From positions 1,098,683 to 1,162,682 of the forward strand of contig BCIH01000005.1 of assembly GCA_002897115.2 (NCBI GenBank): a stretch of 64,000 nucleotides of DNA. Direction: 5' to 3'. The DNA is from Prototheca cutis (lineage: Eukaryota; Chlorophyta; Trebouxiophyceae; Chlorellales; Chlorellaceae). How positions within the stretch are numbered: position 1 is the stretch's first letter; every line of letters begins with the position of its first letter. Positions 45,601-55,141 of the stretch are shown in pieces. The position numbers and the translations under genes are program-made. The notes under the pieces are model-generated. The model worked only from the letters and a program-made list of their open reading frames with translations, did no database searches and was not told the origin of the DNA.

Positions 45601-46794
45601 NNNNNNNNNNNNGTCGCCAAGAAGGCCCGGAGGCGGGCCGCCGTGAAGGAGGCCAAGCGGGCCTCGTGGGATGCCAAGCAGGCCGCAAAGAAAGCCCAGG
45701 CAGCCGTGAAGAAAGCCAAGCAGAAGGCATACAGGGAGCATGCGAAGAAGGTGCTGGGCGGCGGCGGCTGCTCGCTGGGCATCGACCCCGGCCGCAAGGT
45801 CATCCTGACCTGCAACTACGGCGACGGGAAGGACGACACCGTGTGCGTGACTACGAAGGAGTACCGCCACAATGCGCACTTCAATAAGAACCGCGACACC
45901 CACATGAGGCTCCTGCGGGAGAACAAGGACCTGTGGGCCGTCGTGGAGAATGTGCCGTGGCTGGCGACTGGGCGCGCGCAGGACGTGTGCGACCTCATCG
46001 ACTACATGTTTCAACCGTTTGACAGCGAGCGCACGCGTTTCGACGCCCTGCTCGACGTCACCTGCAGCTACAAATGGAGGAAGGGCGCGTTTGATGTGCA
46101 CGTGATGAGGTACATGGCCATGGACAAATCCATCAAGGATGTCATTGCCTGCACAGGGCACCAGCCCAGCAGGATTGTCGTGTTCATGGGCAATGCCAGC
46201 TTCAGGCACAACTCACCCGGTCATCCTCTGAGCCTGGGGTGGCGCCGCTGGGCCAAGCGCATGCGGGAGGCGCACGGACTGTTGGTGATAGAGGTCGACG
46301 AGTTCCGCACGTCGCAGGCGCGCGCTGGGGTGGTTGCGCACGTGTGTGGGAGTGTCTTGTGGGTGCCGGGTTGGATGGGTGTGGGCAGTGGGACGGGCGA
46401 GCAGGTGCCTGGGGAGGTTGGAGCAGGGCAGGCGCACGTGCGCACACAGTGTCCACGGACTGCCGGTCACACCGATCCCAAACGCGCAACACCGCAGATC
46501 TGTTCGGCGTGCGAGGCGCATATGCGCCTGGGTGGATGCAGCACCGCCCGGAACCAGTACGCCATCCTCGAATGCCAGAGTTGTGGCATGGTGTGGAACC
46601 GCGACGTCAACGCCGCGCGCAACATCCGCCGCCTGGGAGAGAGACTGGTCCTGACCGGCAAAAGGCCGCCCCCTTTTGATCGCAAAACCAAGCCAGCCCC
46701 CCTTGCATGTCCCCTGCCTCCCAGGCGCTCCACCTTGTATGATTTCATCACCAAGATACTCCGCTGGCTTTGGCCAGCGGAACAGCACCATTGA
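42651..46794 (+). CDS. Fanzor: eukaryotic TnpB-like RNA-guided endonuclease
   Basis: Exons 42651..43733, 44198 to about 46317 (interrupted by a gap and a duplicated block) and 46450..46794. With the duplicate counted once, the frame closes at about 943 residues. The start has a basic nuclear-localisation-like patch (TRKRKRPREE), then a Gly/Pro/Ser spacer with SSPGG repeats, and a long helical N-terminal half. The nuclease half has RuvC-I GIDPGRKVILT (Asp about 652), the Fanzor block VVFMGNASF, then VIEVDEFRTSQ, a zinc ribbon with CSAC and CQSC pairs, and RuvC-III NRDVNAARNI (Asp about 881), ending in RPPPFDRKT as other Fanzors do. Fanzors use an RNA encoded at the 3' end of the gene to guide DNA cutting. 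Many ambiguous bases leave single residues unread. The catalytic set appears intact. Confidence 0.88.
44897..45512 (+). repeat. Direct repeat, first copy (Fanzor exon 2), probable assembly artefact
   Basis: A 616-bp block ending flush at the N gap and repeated at 45613..46228, which begins flush after the gap. This copy contains most of the ambiguous bases. The copies differ clearly at two bases around 45229-45235 (GGGAACGTG versus GAGAATGTG), changing Gly to Glu. Confidence 0.95.
45513..45612. other. 100-N assembly gap inside Fanzor gene
   Basis: A run of exactly 100 Ns flanked by two copies of the same 616-bp block. Skipping gap plus second copy restores a continuous reading frame. Confidence 0.98.
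45613..46228 (+). repeat. Direct repeat, second copy (Fanzor exon 2)
   Basis: Matches 44897..45512 with Ns resolved, and runs into the unique 3' part of the Fanzor gene. It is therefore the better version of the RuvC-I region. Confidence 0.95.
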
Positions 46795-47014
46795 ACACGT
46801 GCTGTGAGGCCAGTTTTTCCTGGATTACCCTCGCGGATCTCTCGTGGGGTGCGCCCCCAGGTTCTCTGGGATCGTACCCCACCCCCCGGGATTGGAGTTG
46901 TTTGTCGCGGGCCACGCATGGCCATGAACACCTTTAGCTTCCAAGCACAGATGCACAATACATGCATGCACTATAATTTCTTATTAGTTAGTTGGGAATA
47001 TTCCGGGCGAAGGA
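46795..47014 (+). promoter_or_regulatory. Fanzor 3' flank (candidate guide-RNA region) and HCCS promoter
   Basis: Only 220 bp separate the Fanzor stop from the next ATG. In studied Fanzors the guide RNA scaffold overlaps the 3' end of the gene and flank. A GC hairpin (GGGGTGCGCCCC, 46846-46857) lies here. The guide-RNA role is inference. The right part is AT-richer and probably the HCCS promoter. Confidence 0.3.
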
Positions 47015-48525
47015 ATGGGGGCTGGGCAGAGCAAGGACAACCATGCCGTGGGTGCCAACGGGGCCTCGGAGCTGAGCACTAGCGAGCAGTCTTCGTGCCC
47101 CGTGCCGGAGTCTGTGCGGGGCAAGGCGGTGTACAATGTGTACAACCAGCGCATAGACGGCCTGCCGGCGCCAAAGATCGACATCCTGGACCCCAGTAAC
47201 AACATGCCGGCAGAGCCCAACCAGCAACCAGCCCCAGGCCAGAAGAAACTGCTGTCCACGGAACGGGTGGTCTCAAACATCCCAAAGGGCAACACTGAAG
47301 GCACATGGGTGTACCCCTCGCCGCAGATGTTCTATAACGGTGCGAGAGTGCCCGTGGGACTAGGCACATGATCTGGACAGAGCGTGGGGGTGGAGCAGCG
47401 GAGTGAGGACCTGCATATGTGCTGCTCGACCCTTACTACTTTGGTGGGGCTGCAGGGTCCCTGCATGAATCGACCCCTGCTTCCGTGTGTCAAAGCCTCC
47501 GCGACAAACCACCTCATACACATTGTCGCCTGCTGCAGCACTCAAGCGCAAGGGCAAGGGGGATGACGTAACAGAGGACGACATGGACTCGGTGATCCTG
47601 GCACACAACAGCATGAACGAGCTGACATGGGGCCACGTCCTGGTCTGGGAATCGCTGCACCGTGACACATGCTGCCAGCCCTCACTGATGCGCTTTAGAG
47701 GCCGGCCTGACGACCTCAGGCAGGGTTGTGCTGTACTTGATCTTCTTTTCTTTTTTCTTTTTTTTTTTTTTGGGGGGGGGGGGGGGGGACACGAGGGAAA
47801 CCCCTCCCAACGTACGGAACGGATGGGGCCTCCGACAGAGCATCGGGCAGCGTCTTGCAACCTGTGTTAGTGATGGAAGGCTTGCCATGGGGTGGACCTG
47901 CGTTGGGCCTGTGCTGAGCAGGGTGTGCCTGCTGCAGGGTCGCCATGTGCAAAGGCGTCCTCCAGCCAACGCCGTGGTACTACCCCATCCTGCAGTCCCA
48001 TTGCCCGGATGCGGTCTTGGTTTGGAGGCCAGCTGCCGTTTGATCGGCACGACTGGTACATTGATCGCTGCGGCAAGGAAGTCCGTTATGTCATCGATTT
48101 TTACTTCCACGATGAGCTGGCCGGTATGGTTTTTTTTCTGTGGTGGAGGTGTTGTTCAGGGGTGTTGACACGCAGGTGGGTGGGTGGGTGTGTGGGGGGG
48201 GTGGCTGGAGGGGCAGCACAGGCTGCTGTCACGCATGGAGCAGTGCAGACCAGCAGTTTTGGGGGGGCGGAACTGCTACGTGTACAGCGGTCACATTCCA
48301 TGGCTCGGTGCGACATTTGGCCACCCGAATCTCCCTGGGAACCCTGCAGGCAGACCCGAGGCCTTTGAGCTCAATGTGCGGCCGGCACTGGACTCGTTCG
48401 AGGCGGCGCTGGACCGGGCAAAGATGCAGATCTACACCACGTTTGCAAAATACGGTCTGCCCTGCCCCGTGACGGGTCATGCCGGCACCATTGGCGTGGC
48501 TGCTGTTGAGGCGGACAAGAACTGA
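47015..48525 (+). CDS. HCCS: Holocytochrome c synthase (cytochrome c heme lyase)
   Basis: Four exons, 47015..47339, 47539..47719, 47996..48123 and 48350..48525, join in phase to 269 residues, like the human enzyme. HCCS attaches heme to the CXXCH motif of cytochrome c in the mitochondrial intermembrane space. Matching stretches are [33 protein letters not shown], the heme-contacting region [20 protein letters not shown] with its catalytic His (FDRHDW), EVRYVIDFY and [14 protein letters not shown] dipeptide near the N-terminus (SSCPVPE) resembles the heme-regulatory motifs of the family. There is no cleavable presequence, as expected. Intron 2 closes in phase only with a GC donor (CAG/GCAGGG at 47720) and contains a T-run and G-run. 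Confidence 0.93.
47750..47788 (+). repeat. T-run followed by poly-G in HCCS intron 2
   Basis: A T-rich stretch and about 17 G lie some 50 bases after the intron's GC donor. Confidence 0.9.
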
Positions 48526-49043
48526 GGCCGGGCGACGGCGGCAGTGGCACCGGAGCTGGGTCCCGTCTGGGCACATTACATGGAGCTACTTGAGACGTAT
48601 GAGGCTTGCATGAGCCACGCTGCAAAAGTAAAAACAATATCGTGTGGAGGGGTGGACAGTGACACCAGGGCGCAAACCCTTTCGCGAGGTTCAACCGCCG
48701 GTGTCCGGTGGCCCAGCGGCTGGGGAAGTGGGAGGCGCGGTGACGGGGCACGTCACACACCCGGACCTCGAGAACAACCCCCTCTCCCAGCACAATAATT
48801 GTGCAGCGCCGACTGCAGACTTCAATGTGATGTCGTTCATTCATCTAGCCTAGGCGTTTCATGCCTGCAAACCGTCCAGAAAGCAGCAAATTTGTGAAGC
48901 TCTGAAGCTGGTGTCGCAGCTGGGTTCCGCCTGGGGTCGCTCGGGTCACGGTGCACGAACGGTGACTCCGCCACTCGTACGTAGCTGCCCCAGCCCGCTG
49001 ATCAGCATTTTGTGACAGCGTTCTCATTTTATATTTGGATACA
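48526..49043. promoter_or_regulatory. Intergenic region upstream of prolyl hydroxylase
   Basis: 518 bp between tandem plus-strand genes. No motif or gene recognised. Confidence 0.35.
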
Positions 49044-50304
49044 ATGGTCTTGATAAACAGTGCCCGAGGGCTGCGGGCGACGGTCCTGGTGGCCGCGCTG
49101 CTTGGCCTGTCCCTGGAGGCGCACGCCCTGGACAAGTACATTGAGGACACGGATCGATTCCCTGGCTGGAAGGGCGAGCTCCCCGACTCTCTGGGAAGCG
49201 TTCAGCTGGATCATGTGGGTTACGGTGTCGGCGGCAAGGTGAGCCTGGGTGCTGTACGCGTTTGGAGCGTCCGAGCGGGGACAGCGACCCGTGCCATCAT
49301 GAAGAGGCATGGCACTCGCATGCCGCTCCCATGGCCGGCGTTCTTCTGCTGTTAACGCCCTTAAAGCGACTCATCGCTTCCTCACGTTGCGTGCTGGACG
49401 ATTGCTCATCTAGCTGACCTCGCCCACAGGACGCACCCCCCACTTGGCCCCACCCCCCACCCTACTTGTGCAGGAGGTCTGGCGGGGCAAGGTGGAGCAG
49501 GTGTCCTGGGAGCCTCGTGCGTGGTTGTACCGTGGTTTTCTGTCTGAGGAGGAGTGCCAGTACCTGATGCGCAAGGCCAACAAGACGATGACGCCGTCGA
49601 CGGTCGTTGACAGTTCGACGGGCGGCAGCATGAGCAGCCGTGTCCGGACGAGCTCGGGTACGTGGTTCCCGCGCAGCGCGGACGACGTCATCACGGCGAT
49701 CGAGGACCGCATCGCGCTGGTGTCCATGATCCCCAAGGAGAACGGGGAGGGCATCCAGGTGCTGCGCTACAAGGACGGCCAGGAGTACAAGCCGCACACC
49801 GACTACTTCCATGACAAATACAACACCGACGTGTCACATGGCGGGCAGCGCCTGGCCACCATGCTCATGTACCTCACCACCCCCGTCCGCGGCGGCGAGA
49901 CGGTGTTTCCCATGGGCGCGCCGAAGAGCACGGGGCCCGAGTTTTCCGACTGCGGCCGGACGGGCCTGTCGGTCAAGCCCCGGGCAGGCGATGCCATTCT
50001 CTTTTACTCGCTCAAGCCCGACGGCTCGGAGGACGTTGCCTCCACGCATGGCTCGTGCCCCACGCTGGAGGGCGAGAAGTGGAGCGCGACCAAGTGGCTG
50101 CACCGGGGTCATTTCTACATGCCCAACGAGGACGGCTCAAAGTGCGCGGACGCCAAGACAAACTGCCCGGCCTGGGCCGCCGCGGGGGAGTGCGACAGCA
50201 ACCCCAACTACATGCATGCCTACTGCGCCAAGTCATGCAAGATGTGCGGCCGCATCTCCAGCGCCCTGCGCAAGCGCAGCCGCCGCGAGGGGTCTGCGGA
50301 GTGA
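49044..50304 (+). CDS. Prolyl 4-hydroxylase with C-terminal ShK domain (ER)
   Basis: Two exons, 49044..49238 and 49474..50304, give 341 residues. A signal peptide (ATVLVAALLGLSLEAHA) directs it to the ER. The core is a 2-oxoglutarate/Fe(II) dioxygenase: the first iron ligands in HTDYF, the sheet RLATMLMYLTTP with GGETVFP, the distal His in ASTHGSCP and the 2-oxoglutarate-binding Lys in EGEKWSATKW. The C-terminus is a six-Cys ShK-type toxin-like fold (CADAKTNCPAWAAAGECDSN, then CAKSCKMC), a common add-on in plant and algal P4Hs, not a toxin. The enzyme hydroxylates prolines in secreted hydroxyproline-rich wall glycoproteins. All catalytic residues seem present. There is no second transmembrane segment. 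Confidence 0.93.
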
Positions 50305-50828
50305 GTGCCCCTCGTTGGTGAAGCGCTGCTGCAAGGAAAGAAGGAAGGCTTGCCTCCTTTCCTCGCCCTTTTCAACAGGGGTATGCAGCGTCCCTGCCCA
50401 GCCTGGAACAATACACACAAGGGGCGCTCGGTACTCACAGGGACCCTGTCGTCGCGCCCGTGATCCTGCTGCGGTTTCGAATGGCTTTTGGATGTGCCTT
50501 GGGCGGCACCGGCCGACCGACCGACCGTGGACATCTTACTCTTGCTGGGGCGGCCCTATTCTTGCTTCTTTCATTCATGCTGCCGTGCGACGTGCACCAC
50601 AGCATCCTTTTTTGTTTCTTCTGTTTGTGAAGACCTTTGACCGCTCCACACACAAACTCTCATAGCTGGACCCCACGTCCACTCCTCTGTAACCCCAGCG
50701 CACACGGACGTTGAATGAAATGGAGAGCGGAGCAAGGCAATAGAAAATGTGCAGTGCGTCCCATGTGCATGAAAGGCTCGCAGGACTGTGTGTTCAACAC
50801 TCGTTCTTAAACACAGGAGGTCAGCCAG
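50305..50828. other. Convergent intergenic region, no feature seen
   Basis: Between P4H (+) and Ap4A phosphorylase (-) 3' ends. No gene recognised. Confidence 0.4.
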
Positions 50829-52179
50829 TCAAACCTGGGGGGGCCACGGCCATCCGACGACTTCTAGGATGCGCATTGGTCCCTGNTCGAGCACCGCGGC
50901 ACGTTGCCCTTCAGTCTTGACGAAGAATGTGCCGGCAAAGCAGAGCGCATTGCAGGCCACCGCGCCCGCACGCTCCGTGCGGCGCAGCACCAGCTGCAGG
51001 CACCCNGGCCACAGCAGCAGGTTGTAGTGCCGTTGAAGAGGGGCACTTGTGTCCTTCAGGTCAGCAAACACGCCCGCCGTGCGGCAGAGCTCGAGGTACG
51101 CCTGGTAAACACCCGCCCCAGAAACCCCGGTCTCCAGGCGGACTGCCCAGCTGGCATAGGGCAGGCTTCTGAGCTCCCGGACGGCGCCAGCTGGCGCGTC
51201 GCCAAGTCCATGCAGGGTCAGTGGGGCCAGGGGGGGCTGCTCGGGCCCCACGTCCGCAAGCGGCAGNGGGACGACCTGGAGGTGCCGGTGNGGCTGGCTG
51301 GCACCCGCGGCGTCGCCGCTGTTGAAGAACATGAGCGCCCCGGGCAAGGGCGCAGCCTGCGTTATTTAGAGGGAACACGGCGATTGCTCGTCGGCAGTGA
51401 GAGTAGGAAGCGGACTCTTTCTACTACNATGACCTGGCACCACNCGTCATTTCTGGACTCGCCAGCCGAGGCAAGAACCTGCCTGCACCACATACATATA
51501 ACCCCACCTCCATCCCAAAGCACACATAATCACCTGGAGGACTTTGAGTGTCGCCTCAAAATCAAGCAGAGTCAGAGGCGTGTCTTGTGGTTCAAATATG
51601 CGGGTGACCACCAGCGAGTGCAGCGGGGCAATGTTGAACTTGTTGAGCAGCAGTGTGTGCGTGGGTGAGAGGTGCTGCACCCACAGCGCTTCATCATAAG
51701 GCAAAAAGGGGTTGAATGGCTTGGAGTCACCCCCTGGCTTTTCACTCTTCTTCCTCGCGCTGCGGAGTTGGACAACCGGCGGCTAGGGTTGTGTGCACCG
51801 TTCCAGATCATCTGCTCGCCCGGAGGAAAACCATTGCTAATGGAGACGCCTGCCGTATTGCCAGGCCATATGCATCTGCATGTGCATTCTGCACCTCGAG
51901 AATCTGCTCAGATCCACGCCCCACAAAGGTATGAGCTATATGCGGCGACGCCCACTGTCCGGCAGCCACCACCTCAGCCCACCTGTCGTCATGCTTGCGT
52001 TGAAGGTTCTCTGCCACTTGCAGCACAAACTGGACGCCGGATGCATCATCGCGAACCAATTCCGCATTAGTCTTCGTCCGGAGGGCAGCGCCCGTGCTCT
52101 GCGCTCTGTCGTACACCAGCCTGATGGACCGCCACAGNGGGTCTCCTGGGACGGCCTGGTCCCCGAGATTCTGGGCCAT
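50829..52179 (-). CDS. Ap4A phosphorylase (ATP adenylyltransferase), HIT superfamily
   Basis: Three exons, 51983..52179, 51534..51759 and 50829..51356, join in phase to 316 residues. Ap4A phosphorylase splits diadenosine tetraphosphate with phosphate to ATP and ADP. Recognisable parts are WRSIRLVYDRAQ, GVQFVLQVAENLQRK, the family block NPFLPYDEALWVQ with LLLNKFNIAP and TRIFEPQ, and the catalytic region FFNSGDAAGASQ followed by HRHLQVV, where HxHxQ carries the nucleotidylated His. Ambiguous bases fall at about eight places in and around the gene, one just before HRHLQ. The start chosen gives the natural N-terminus, but a short upstream exon cannot be excluded. Fungal Apa1/2 and algal and plant homologues are of similar length. 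Confidence 0.88.
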
Positions 52180-53217
52180 CACGGGAAACCCCGCAGCTCG
52201 CGCGGCGACCTGCAACGGACCAGAGGGCAAGAACGATAAATGTGTGGGATAATCAGCACATCACATGCGTGGGCTGATCGCGGTGCGGAGGNACCCCCAA
52301 TCTCACCTGTCGTCGGAGGTGCCCAAGCCGCCGAGTGGCACAGCCAATGCAACTCGCACTGCTCCTGGATCTCACGCCCAGCATTGCAGGCCCATGNCCC
52401 GCAGGCCGTGNCGTCCTTACTTGCAACTGCTTGGCAGTCACGAAATACCAGCCGGGAGAGGAGGGTTTATTGTCTGGGCTCCGGTACCGGGCGCATCCCA
52501 GAAGATGCAGACGGTGCTACATGCCTCTCGTTCATGTGGCTGGTTTAGGCACGCCGACAGCCCGCCGGGATGCACGGATGGCTCTGGGCTCACCTCGGCA
52601 GCAGCGACGTAGCTGTTNACATGACCAAGTGACGTGCTTGGCAGAGCATGGAGAGTGCCACGTGCATTAGAAAAGGATCAGAGAGTGAGATGGGAACNGC
52701 GAGCTCGCTCCACCTTGTCAGTTGGAGGGGCGGCGCGGGCGAGCAGATGCCTGCAGTCTGCGCAGACCCCCCTGTCACCAGAATAAATGCAAGCATGCGC
52801 GCATGATGTCATTGATGGCAGGAACAGCGGGAAAAGAGCGCTGAGATCACAAGGAGCCGAATAAAATCAGGTACAGCCCATGGGCGCCCGGCGGCTTGGC
52901 GAGGAAGAGCAGCATCGCCGCACCCACCGCGCGCCGAGCGCCCTCCAGCAGTCATGAACTGATGGAATGTTGAGAAATGGCGTGTGTGCACGTATGCGTG
53001 CACTGGAATGGCATGGCATGGCATGGTGTGGTATGGCTCTCTCTTGCGCATTTGTTGAAGTGCGGTGGGGTGGTGAATACCGGCGATGCGCTCAGGCCTG
53101 CTGCCAACCGTGCATGCACCATGACGCGTGCATTGGATGGCCCGGCATCCATGACAGCTTGTGCGCCATGGTCAGCGGGACAGCCACGAGGCCGCCCCCC
53201 AAAACCCTACTGCTTCT
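52180..53217. other. Intergenic region between tandem minus-strand genes
   Basis: About 1 kb with scattered Ns and a (GGCAT)n microsatellite near 53009-53030. A short hydrophobic minus-strand frame around 52860-52930 has no supporting start or splice site. It should hold the Ap4A phosphorylase promoter and B3-gene 3' UTR. Confidence 0.35.
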
Positions 53218-54992
53218 CTATGTTGGCCGGCCACTGTCCATGAGCGGCGGCCCAGACGTGCCCATGGCGCCATTGGCCCCACCGTTCTCGCGCTGGACAT
53301 CCTCGGGCAGGCTCCGCAGGATCCAGACCATGCGCATGACGCCGTTGAGGTGCCGCCGGATCTCGTTGCACACCTGTGCGTATGTAGGCTCGTGGCTTTG
53401 TTTGGGTTTGCACTTTGGGGCAAAGCCAGATGGGGGTTCTCCGGAAAGAGGGCAAGGCACGCTCAGTCGCCGCTGCCCAAAGCTATTGCACCCACACATT
53501 CATCCATCCACTGACCCGCATCACATCACACAGACAATCAAACAGACAAAAAACCAAACAAAGGCCCCGATCACGCACCCCTTGGACGGCGAGGCGGCCG
53601 TGTGGTGAGAGTTCTGGGAGGAGGTCTGAGGACTCCATCTGATTGAGCAGGTTCATGACCCCCGTCATGGCGATGAGCCCCGGGTCGGTGGACTTTGTGA
53701 GCACTGACTTGATGTTGAGCACGCCGCCCTCGAGCATGGCCACCTTGCCCTCCGCGGCACGCAGTTCCTCGCGCAGGATCATGTTCTCTTGCATCAGCAA
53801 GTCCAGGTCGGCGACGTCAGACAGCATGGCGATGCCTGACCCGGGGGGACCGCCGGGCAGCCCCGCGCCCGGCGGCGCGGGGCCGTGGGGCCCCGCCCCG
53901 GGCGCGCCCGCGCCGCCGCCCAGGTGCCCGCCGCCGTGCACAAACTCCTCCATCCCCGTCCGTGGCCGCTTGTCGTAGCGGTAATCGTAAGAGCCCCCGC
54001 CCGCGGCGCCCGGACCACCGTAGCCGCCCGCGCCGTCGCCCTGGGCACCGGGGTAATCCATCCCCGGCGGCGGCGACAGCCGCGGGTGCCCTGTGCCGGG
54101 GCCCAGACCGGGCCCGCCGCCACCGGGCAGGCCATGCGGCGAGTGGCCGGGGGCGGTGGCCAGCTGCGCGGGCAGCCCGGGCCCGCCGCCCTGCATGCCG
54201 CCGGGGAGACCGTGCTGCGTGCCGGCCTGCAGGTAACCGGCCTGCTGCTGGACCAGTGCCAGCAAGTCGGGGGCGGCCAGGGGTCCGAGGCCCTCGGGGC
54301 CGGCTCCAGCGTGCTGCAGCTGCGCAGCCTGGTGCTCGGCCTTGGCTCGCAGGGCCTTGGCTCGGGATCCCTGCGCCCGCTGGACGATCGTCATCAGCAT
54401 GGTCGTGGTGTCCACCATCTCAAACACAACCGTGTCGCCCTCCTGGACCTGCGCACGGGATAGGTGGAGTGTGATTGGGTGGGTGTGTGAGTGGCAGCGG
54501 GCCGGGCGCATCGCCGTCGGCGCATCGCCGTCGGCGCGTCGCTGGCCCCATGCATTCATGCATGCGACCTCTTTCTTGTCTTGCAAAAACCCACAACCCC
54601 ACCAATAATCGCACACCTGCATCTCCTCGCCGTAGCGGCGCCAGCCTTGGAGCATGTATTCGTATTTTTCCTTGTTCCGCCGCTGGATGAGAACCATGTC
54701 CCAGGACCCGCCCTGGCCGTCGACCATGCGGAAGGGTTGCTCGATGAGGTTTTGCATGTACCGACTGACAAACTCATTGGGCACCACAAACTTGTACTTT
54801 GGCGAAGAAGAGCTGGCAGGTAGGATCTGCAGGGGGTTGGGATGGGGCGGTGGTGGGCGGGACGTGCCAGGACAGGGCAGGACAAAGTGGGGGTGCAGGG
54901 GATGCCTGCCGCCCCGGCCCCCTTCCGTTCCCCAGCCTCACATCCGCGCAAGCGATACCCAGCGCGGCGTGCGTCCCAGGGGAGGTTTGCAT
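53218..54992 (-). CDS. B3 DNA-binding-domain protein with coiled coil
   Basis: Four exons, 54942..54992, 54617..54826, 53579..54448 and 53218..53373, join in phase to 428 residues. The N-terminal region reads as a plant-type B3 domain: KYKFVVPNEFVSRYM, the central WDMVLIQRR, GWRRYGEEM and the closing EGDTVVFEMV. B3 proteins bind DNA in the major groove and occur only in the green lineage. A Gln/Gly/Pro-rich middle with a basic YDKRPRTGMEE patch follows, then a coiled-coil segment (LLMQENMILREELRAAEGK) that may dimerise the protein, and a conserved-looking tail VCNEIRRHLNGVMRMVWILR. The exact start is uncertain; the ATG at 54992 with donor GAT/GTGAGG is the best fit. The subfamily was not identified. 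Confidence 0.75.
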
Positions 54993-55141
54993 TCAGGCGC
55001 AATTACGGGAGCAGGAACCACAAGCATCATTCTCTGAGCACGCACCTTGGTGCACTGCTGCGACCCGCCAGTGCCCGGATGGCCTTCCTTGTCCGGCCTG
55101 CCACCCATGCCCACTGCGGCGTCCTCCTCCCAGCCTTCGCC
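54993..55141. promoter_or_regulatory. Short bidirectional promoter (B3 protein / ATM-like)
   Basis: Only 149 bp lie between the two divergent start codons, if both starts are right. It should serve both genes. No defined element was recognised. Confidence 0.4.

Noticed and set aside
44897..46228. True tandem duplication within the Fanzor gene
   Set aside because: Both repeat edges coincide with the assembly gap and the protein frame closes when one copy is dropped.
50150..50260. ShK region as a toxin
   Set aside because: The ShK fold is a C-terminal module of an ER prolyl 4-hydroxylase, a known and common arrangement in plants and algae.
52809..53051. Short hydrophobic minus-strand gene
   Set aside because: About 24 convincing residues only, with no start, splice donor or domain to support it.
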